A stretch of 64,000 bases of DNA, from assembly GCF_030315745.1 (NCBI RefSeq), contig NZ_JASXSH010000008.1, positions 62,001 to 126,000 of the forward strand, in the 5' to 3' direction. Positions 59,147-64,000 of the stretch are shown one piece after another. A program made the position numbers and the translations under genes. A model generated the notes under the pieces. It was not told where the DNA came from. It saw nothing but the letters and a program-made list of their open reading frames with translations, and did no database searches. The stretch is from Gordonia heveisoli. Lineage in GTDB: Bacteria > Actinomycetota > Actinomycetes > Mycobacteriales > Mycobacteriaceae. Each line of letters opens with the position of its first letter. Position 1 is the stretch's first letter.

Positions 59147-59962
59147 ATGTCCACACACCAGACCAATCCCGACGAACTCCCCTTCGCGCAGCGGAAGACC
59201 GAGGACGTTCCCGGGCACTGGCTGCTCGCCCGGCTCGGTAAGCGGGTCCTGCGGCCGGGTGGCCTGGAACTGACCGAGCGGATGCTCGACGACGCCACGC
59301 TCGCCGGCAGCGACATCCTGGAGATCGCACCTGGCCTCGGCAAGACCGCCCGGTCCATCCTGGAGCGCGGTCCGCGCAGCTATGTGGGCGTCGAGGCCGA
59401 CACGGCCGCAGCGGCACTGAGCGAACAGGCGATCGACGGTCGGGGCCGAATCATCCCCGGCGATGCCGCCGACACCGGCCTCGACGCCGAGACCGTCGAC
59501 GTCGTCATCGGCGAGGCCATGCTGACCATGCAGTCGGAGCGCGCGAAGGCCGAGATCGCCGCCGAGGCGTTCCGCGTGCTGCGACCCGGCGGCCGCTATG
59601 CGATCCACGAGCTCGCCCTGCATCCCGACACCCTCTCCGACGAGCAGAAGGCCGAGATCCGCACATCGCTGGCCCGCTCGATCAAGGTGAACGCCCGCCC
59701 GCTGACCGAGCAGGAGTGGCGCTCGGTGTTGACTGCCGCGGGTTTCGAGATCCAGACCGTGGGCTTCGCCAAGATGGCGCTCCTCGAGCCGCGCCGCGTC
59801 CTCGCCGATGAGGGTTTGCGCGGCACGCTCCGGATCGTCGCCAACGTGGTGCGCGATGGTGCGGCCCGGAAACGTGTCCTGGCCATGCGCGCCACCTTCA
59901 CCAAGTACAAGAAGGAGCTGGCCGCCATCGAGGTCATCGCGACAAAGCCGGCGCAGCCATGA
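59147..59962 (+). CDS. Class I SAM-dependent methyltransferase
   Basis: A 271-residue methyltransferase. Motif I is ILEIAPGLGKTARSILERGP, then VGVEADTAAAALSEQ, and VDVVIGEAMLTMQSERAKAE and AFRVLRPGGRYAIHELAL follow. The C-terminal 70 residues are basic and helical. AGGAGG six bases before ATG 59147 fixes the start. It is coupled by ATGA overlap to the cupin gene. Candidate iron boxes upstream suggest iron-controlled expression. The substrate is unknown. Confidence 0.9.
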   Translation: MSTHQTNPDELPFAQRKTEDVPGHWLLARLGKRVLRPGGLELTERMLDDATLAGSDILEIAPGLGKTARSILERGPRSYVGVEADTAAAALSEQAIDGRGRIIPGDAADTGLDAETVDVVIGEAMLTMQSERAKAEIAAEAFRVLRPGGRYAIHELALHPDTLSDEQKAEIRTSLARSIKVNARPLTEQEWRSVLTAAGFEIQTVGFAKMALLEPRRVLADEGLRGTLRIVANVVRDGAARKRVLAMRATFTKYKKELAAIEVIATKPAQP

Positions 59963-60291
59963 GCGAGACCACCTTCACCACCGTCTCCGGCCTCGATGAA
60001 CTGGCCGGCGACGGCACGGGCACCCGCCCGAACATCTCGGTACTGGCCCGACTCACCAAGGCGAATGTGATCCGGCTGTCCTTCCGCGCCGGTCAGGTGA
60101 TGGCCGACCACAAGGCCGGGCGTCCTATCCTGGTGATCGGTCAGCGCGGCGAGATCGACTTCGCCGTCTCCGGCGAGCACATCACAGTGACGCCGGGCAC
60201 CTCGATTCACGTCGAAGCCGAGGTGAGTCATGCGCTGACCGCCGTGACCGATGCGGTGGTGACCCTCGTCCTACTCGATCCCGGCGCCTAG
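59959..60291 (+). CDS. Small cupin-domain protein
   Basis: A 110-residue single cupin. The strand pattern VIRLSFRAGQVMADHKAGRP, then VIGQRGEIDFAVSGE and PGTSIHVEAEVSHALTAVTD, holds only two or three of the usual metal-binding His/Glu residues (MADHK; VSHAL), so metal binding is uncertain. The start overlaps the methyltransferase stop. It is the middle gene of methyltransferase, cupin and HTH regulator. It may be a small-molecule binding or tailoring subunit. Confidence 0.88.
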   Translation: MSETTFTTVSGLDELAGDGTGTRPNISVLARLTKANVIRLSFRAGQVMADHKAGRPILVIGQRGEIDFAVSGEHITVTPGTSIHVEAEVSHALTAVTDAVVTLVLLDPGA

Positions 60292-60337
60292 ACGCCGCGA
60301 TCTGGGACCGGGACATCCCGCACGACAGGAGCAGACG

Positions 60338-61027
60338 ATGCCGACCGCACGCAACCGCGACAACGCGCAGCGCGACAAGGTGTTCGCGCTCCTCGTCGAA
60401 CGCGGCGACGCCTGCGATGCGCGGACGGTCGCCGACGAACTCGGCATCCATGTGACGACCGCACGGTTTCACCTGACGAATCTCGTCGCCGAGGGGAAGG
60501 TCACCACCACCACCCTGCGCACCGCGACTGCCGGGCGGCCCCGGGTGGGCTATCGGGCGACGGCTCCCGCACGCGTGGACGAACTCCTCGGACACCTCCT
60601 GGCGCAACTCGGCAGCACCGCCGCCGCCCGCGAACGGGCGGGGGCCGACGCCGGCCGGGTATGGGCTGACACAGTCCCGGCACGGCCGGGCGCGCGGACG
60701 CTTCCCGACGGTGACCTTCCGGACCCGATCACGGTCGCCACCGACACCCTCACCGGCCTGGGATTTCAGGTGTCGGACATGATGAGCGCCTTCGGCGTAC
60801 ACGAATTGCGGATCTGTTCATGTCCACTGAAGGGCATCGCCGCCCACCACCCGGAGGTGGCCCGGGGTGTCGCGCGTGGCGTTCTGGAACAGTCCCTGGC
60901 CGCGAGTTCCCCCGCACTCGCGTCGCAGTACGCCGTCGATGTCCTGCCCGACCCGCATGGCGAATGTGAGATCACCCTGCGGCTGTCCAAGCTGCCTGCG
61001 GGAGCCACTGTGACCGAGGCGATATAA
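60338..61027 (+). CDS. COG2345/SufR-like helix-turn-helix regulator
   Basis: A 229-residue regulator with an N-terminal winged helix (DARTVADELGIHVTTARFHL; GRPRVGYRATAPARVDE) and a C-terminal sensor. In SufR-type relatives Cys residues bind an Fe-S cluster; here CSCPLKGIAAHHPEVARG keeps two Cys but lacks the later Cys of the HPEVC motif. A Cys also lies near the C-terminus (GECEITL). So cluster binding is uncertain. GACAGGAG precedes the ATG by seven bases. It ends the operon that begins at the candidate iron boxes and could control it. Confidence 0.88.
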   Translation: MPTARNRDNAQRDKVFALLVERGDACDARTVADELGIHVTTARFHLTNLVAEGKVTTTTLRTATAGRPRVGYRATAPARVDELLGHLLAQLGSTAAARERAGADAGRVWADTVPARPGARTLPDGDLPDPITVATDTLTGLGFQVSDMMSAFGVHELRICSCPLKGIAAHHPEVARGVARGVLEQSLAASSPALASQYAVDVLPDPHGECEITLRLSKLPAGATVTEAI

Positions 61028-61039
61028 GTCAGTCCTTAC

Positions 61040-61058
61040 TAAGGGTTGCCTCACCGCA
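61040..61058. promoter_or_regulatory. Candidate DtxR/IdeR box before the MTB12-like gene
   Basis: TAAGGGTTGCCTCACCGCA matches the iron-box consensus in about 12 of 19 positions, weaker than the box at 59091. It is 102 bases before the secreted-protein gene, in a comparatively AT-rich gap. Confidence 0.35.
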
Positions 61059-61159
61059 TTTAGCGGATTAGATTCCTTTTTACATCGTCTGGCGGACGAC
61101 CTCGACCCGCTCCAGGACCGCCAACACGAAGCACATCCGGACACGCCAAGGAGTTTCAC

Positions 61160-61636
61160 GTGCATCAGATCCGCAGAACCATCGTCGCTTTTGTCGCATT
61201 CTGTACCGCCATCGCCGGCGTCGTCGCCCTGGCCGGCACCGCCGACGCCAAGAACTTCCCGGCGAATTTCAAGGTCACCACCGACCGCCCGACCCTCGCC
61301 GACCTCGGCGACATCGTCGAGTTCCTGGTCGAGACCCCGGCTTCGGATCAGGCCAAGGCCGCCAACGTCGAGGGCGGCATGAATGCCGTGATCGTCCCCA
61401 AGACCGTCTACAGCCTCGGACTGTTCCGGGCGCCGCGCGGCTGGAACGAGGTCACCGGACCGCTGGTCCAGAAGGGCAACAGCGCCACCGCCACCCTCAA
61501 CAGCGGCTCGGCCGGGCGCCCGACGATCCGGATGACCATCGAATTCAAGAAGCTCGACGGAAACTGGAAGCTCTCGGCCAACTCGCTGTGCCAGGGCGTC
61601 AAGACCGTCGGACTCAAGATCTACTGCAACGGGTAG
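61160..61636 (+). CDS. Secreted low-molecular-weight protein, MTB12-like
   Basis: A 158-residue exported protein. The signal peptide (IVAFVAFCTAIAGVVALAGT) is cut at ADA-KNFPAN. The mature part shows the layout of the MTB12/CFP-2 C-terminal domain: a helix LADLGDIVEFLV, the segment VEGGMNAVIV, a strand-rich half, and the closing NGNWKLS-type motif DGNWKLSANSLCQGV with a Cys pair (C-x14-C) that could form a disulphide. AAGGAG six bases before GTG 61160 is the ribosome site. It precedes the ABC transporter by nine bases, so they are probably one transcript, which hints at a binding or accessory role in export or uptake. Confidence 0.82.
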   Translation: MHQIRRTIVAFVAFCTAIAGVVALAGTADAKNFPANFKVTTDRPTLADLGDIVEFLVETPASDQAKAANVEGGMNAVIVPKTVYSLGLFRAPRGWNEVTGPLVQKGNSATATLNSGSAGRPTIRMTIEFKKLDGNWKLSANSLCQGVKTVGLKIYCNG

Positions 61637-61645
61637 ACATCGCCG

Positions 61646-62359
61646 ATGATCGCGGTCGAAGGTCTGTCCGTCCGGCTGGGCGGACAGACCATTCTCGATG
61701 AAGTCGACGTGGCGGTGGCACCCGGCGAACTCGTCTATCTGTTGGGGCGCAACGGTGCAGGCAAATCGACACTGTTGCGGACCATCTGCGGCATCACGAT
61801 GCCGTCATCCGGTTCGGTGACCGTCAACGGCCACCGGCTCTCACGCACGCCCAGCCCGTTAACCGAGATCGGGATGCATCTGGGCACCGACGCACACCAC
61901 CCTGGACACACGGCTCGACGACATCTGCGTTGGCTGGCCAAGGCGGGGGGCGCTGCCGCCGGCCGCGTCGATGAAGTGCTCGACGAAGTCTCGTTGCGGC
62001 ATGCGGCATCCCGTCGGGTCGATGATCTCTCCCTCGGGATGCGACAGCGGCTGGGCATCGCCGCGGCACTGCTCGGCGACGCCCCGACGATCATCCTCGA
62101 CGAACCACTCAACGGCCTCGACATCGACGGAATCCGTTGGATGCGTGGACTTCTGCGCGACCTGGCAAGGCAGGGACGGGCTGTGCTAATCGCCTCGCAC
62201 ATGTTCGACGAGGTGGCCCGCACCGGCGATCGCGTCGTCGTTCTCGATCGCGGACGCGTGGTGGCCGACGCCACCGTCGCGGATTTCCGGGGCGGGCACG
62301 AGACGCTGGAGGATGCCTACCTCGCAGCCGCACCGCGCCAGGGCGTGGTCGTCACATGA
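61646..62359 (+). CDS. ABC transporter ATP-binding protein
   Basis: A 237-residue ATPase. Walker A is LLGRNGAGKSTLLRT, the signature VDDLSLGMRQRLGIA (SLGMR in place of LSGGQ), Walker B TIILDEPLNGLD and the switch His in VLIASHMFDE. It resembles the ATPases of ABC-2 drug or lipid exporters. It is coupled to the permease gene by ATGA overlap. Confidence 0.94.
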   Translation: MIAVEGLSVRLGGQTILDEVDVAVAPGELVYLLGRNGAGKSTLLRTICGITMPSSGSVTVNGHRLSRTPSPLTEIGMHLGTDAHHPGHTARRHLRWLAKAGGAAAGRVDEVLDEVSLRHAASRRVDDLSLGMRQRLGIAAALLGDAPTIILDEPLNGLDIDGIRWMRGLLRDLARQGRAVLIASHMFDEVARTGDRVVVLDRGRVVADATVADFRGGHETLEDAYLAAAPRQGVVVT

Positions 62360-63150
62360 CCGCCTTCGCGCAGTTCCGACGCGCCATCCTCGCCGAGCTG
62401 ACCCGCGCCGGCGGTCGACGCAGTCTGCTGCTTCTGGGTGCGGTCCCCGGCGCGATCCTGCTGCCGCTGGTGGTGACCGTCGGTATCGCGATCGTGGCCG
62501 AGCGGTTCGCCTCGATATCGGGCAGCATCCAGGTCACTTCGGTCGAGACCACGAACTCGATCTACTGGGTGATCACCTTCACCGCGACGGTCTTCGCGGT
62601 CATCGCCGCCTACGCACAGGTCACCGCGGAACGCGGGCCGGTCGGCGAAGTCCACCGCTATCTGTACCCGCGTGGTTGGGTAACCGCCCTGGCCCGCTGG
62701 GTCGTCTATGGCGCACTCGCAGCCGCCTGCAGCCTCGTTCTGGTGTGCGCGCTACTGCTGATATTGCCCACCGCCTTTCCCGCCGTGTACGCGATGGTCG
62801 ACATCTCGTCGGACGCCGGGATCCGATTCCTCTGGGCGGTGCCGGCGTATTCGGCACTCGCTGTCGGCATCGGCATCGGTCTGGCGGGCATCGTCGGCCA
62901 TCCGGCCGGAACCGTCGTCATTTTGCTGGCCTGGATTCATCTGGTGGAGAACGTGATCAGCCTCGTTCCCAACGGCTTCGAGATCCAGCTGTATATGCCC
63001 TTCCTGAACGGAACCTACGGCACCGGACAGGAGCTGGCTTTCCTGCCACCGTGGGGCTTTTCGGGTGCGCTGGCCTACATGGGAGCGATCACCATGGCCG
63101 TCTTCGTCGTGGGCGTCGGCGCGGCCACATTACGCCGACGCCGCGGGTAA
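62356..63150 (+). CDS. ABC-2-type transporter permease
   Basis: A 264-residue membrane protein with six predicted spans, among them LLLLGAVPGAILLPLVVTVG, YWVITFTATVFAVIAAYAQV, LAAACSLVLVCALLLILPTA and ITMAVFVVGVGAATLRRR. It has the ABC-2 exporter layout and partners the preceding ATPase. The transported molecule is unknown. The ATG at 62356 lies in the ATPase stop. The gene is convergent with the DUF222-HNH gene. Confidence 0.9.
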   Translation: MTAFAQFRRAILAELTRAGGRRSLLLLGAVPGAILLPLVVTVGIAIVAERFASISGSIQVTSVETTNSIYWVITFTATVFAVIAAYAQVTAERGPVGEVHRYLYPRGWVTALARWVVYGALAAACSLVLVCALLLILPTAFPAVYAMVDISSDAGIRFLWAVPAYSALAVGIGIGLAGIVGHPAGTVVILLAWIHLVENVISLVPNGFEIQLYMPFLNGTYGTGQELAFLPPWGFSGALAYMGAITMAVFVVGVGAATLRRRRG

Positions 63151-63186
63151 CCCCTGCCACCGGCGACGATGGCGGCGGGCGGCGTT

Positions 63187-64000
63187 TCAGAACGGCGGCG
63201 GATTCTGCTGATTCCATCGTTCGACCTCTCGGTTCTTGCGGCGCACCTCACGCTCCCGAAGCGCCGTCAGCCGTCGGCGGGCCGGATGATGTTCGGGTAC
63301 CGGCGGAACCGCATTCCCGAACAGGTCACGACCGTTGTAGGCATTGCCCAGGAAGATGTGCCCGGTCGGCGAGGTGAACCAGGCCCGCTGGAACTCGTCC
63401 TGATAGTCCTGCCAGAAGCCGAATGTCTTGATCCGATGATGAAAGCGACACAACGGCTCCAGGTTTCGTGCATCGGTCGGGCCACCTCGGCCGGGATCTT
63501 CATGGTTGAACGGCTCGGAGTGGTCAAGGTCGACGGTCCAGACCGGATTGTTGCAACCCGGGAACGAGCAGCACAGTTCCCCGGACCGAACAAGTGCTTG
63601 CAGCCGCCGGTTCGGCGCGTAGGTGCGCCGAGCACGGTCGGCCGCATCCCGATCGGAGAGGGCATCGAAGGCGACATAGGAACGTTTGGCCTCGAACAGC
63701 AGGGCTCTTGCAGTCTCGGCGTCGATGACACCCTGACCGTCGAGGAATCCCGGCCGATCGTCGAGCCCGACGAGGGTCGAAAGATTCACCACGATGTGAA
63801 AGGTCGGCTGGATCGCGGGCACACCGGGTTCGACGGCGCGTCCACCTGCGCCAGGGTCCGTGTCCGGCGGTGCACAGATGTCCGGCGGTGTGCGCACACA
63901 TTCGGAACATGTGCAGTCGAGGTGCGTGGACCCGGCGGCGAGCGCGAGGAGGGCGTCGGCCCGGCGTTGGGCCCTGGTACGCGGATCGGCGGCGTGAACC
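63187..64000 (-). CDS. DUF222-HNH endonuclease family protein (13E12-like), N-terminus off the window
   Basis: At least 271 residues, still open at the right edge. The C-terminal HNH nuclease domain is clear: CCSFPGCNNPVWTVDLDHSE, then NLEPLCRFHHRIKT, with paired zinc Cys residues and the His-Asn-His metal site. Upstream is the end of the DUF222 region (RRADALLALAAGST) and a cluster of four Cys (HLDCTCSECVRTP). These genes are multicopy in mycolate actinobacteria, where they resemble the REP13E12 elements of M. tuberculosis. Whether it is an active nuclease or a mobile relic is unknown. The internal GTG at 63897 is not the true start. Confidence 0.93.
   Translation of the reverse strand, partial: VHAADPRTRAQRRADALLALAAGSTHLDCTCSECVRTPPDICAPPDTDPGAGGRAVEPGVPAIQPTFHIVVNLSTLVGLDDRPGFLDGQGVIDAETARALLFEAKRSYVAFDALSDRDAADRARRTYAPNRRLQALVRSGELCCSFPGCNNPVWTVDLDHSEPFNHEDPGRGGPTDARNLEPLCRFHHRIKTFGFWQDYQDEFQRAWFTSPTGHIFLGNAYNGRDLFGNAVPPVPEHHPARRRLTALREREVRRKNREVERWNQQNPPPF

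Noticed and set aside
63187-64000. Active homing endonuclease or insertion element
   Set aside because: DUF222-HNH genes are common chromosomal multicopy genes here; no flanking repeats can be seen because the gene runs off the window.

Overview
The window is high-GC DNA with dense, short-gapped operons and frequent GTG starts, from a mycolate-type actinobacterium. It encodes close relatives of the mycobacterial PhoPR pair, two heparin-binding-haemagglutinin (HBHA) paralogues, an LprQ-like lipoprotein L,D-transpeptidase, RamB, an MTB12-like secreted protein and a DUF222/HNH protein. A non-mycobacterial member of the group such as Gordonia fits best, but the genus is an inference. There is no rRNA, prophage, insertion sequence or CRISPR array; one tRNA gene (Thr, TGT) is present.

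Layout. 1-3.7 kb: end of a catalase gene, then a small flavodoxin/SnoaL operon divergent from its likely TetR repressor, with two operator-like palindromes between. 3.7-12 kb: a polyprenol-linked sugar transfer operon (GT39 plus GT2-GtrA), RecQ, a HIT protein, and phoP-phoR. The promoters of phoP and of the glycosyltransferase operon carry the same PhoP-box-like element at the same distance from the start codon. 12-22 kb: winged-helix protein, RidA, a large HTH-nSTAND-WD40 signalling ATPase, a carboxylesterase, a formylglycine-generating enzyme and tRNA-Thr. 22-28 kb: ThrE exporter (its Shine-Dalgarno lies inside the tRNA gene), OtsA-OtsB trehalose synthesis, a zinc metallopeptidase and a transglutaminase.

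28-58 kb corresponds, by family and order, to M. tuberculosis Rv0485 down to Rv0464c (from memory): ROK regulator, SDR, L,D-transpeptidase, DeoC, DUF2993 protein, nitrilase, two DUF2505 proteins, MurB, DUF2516, HBHA, XRE regulator, DUF445, TetR, FadB2, isocitrate lyase, RamB, carboxymuconolactone-decarboxylase-like protein. The MurB-to-DUF2993 piece is inverted relative to H37Rv, and extra genes are inserted: an XRE-cupin/methyltransferase/flavoprotein switch, PurU, a Gly-Asp repeat membrane protein, PPK2 and a second HBHA. Two tandem-repeat tracts lie in or beside this block.

58-64 kb: methyltransferases, a cupin, a COG2345-type regulator, an MTB12-like secreted protein and an ABC transporter, with candidate DtxR/IdeR boxes, then a DUF222-HNH gene running off the end.

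The genes join several functions: cell-envelope sensing and building (PhoPR, GT39, MurB, LprQ-like), glyoxylate/acetate metabolism (AceA, FadB2, RamB), trehalose and threonine handling, and surface adhesion. The strongest new observations are regulatory: the twin PhoP-like promoters, a 32-bp promoter shared by the two HBHA loci, and the thrE ribosome-binding site embedded in tRNA-Thr.
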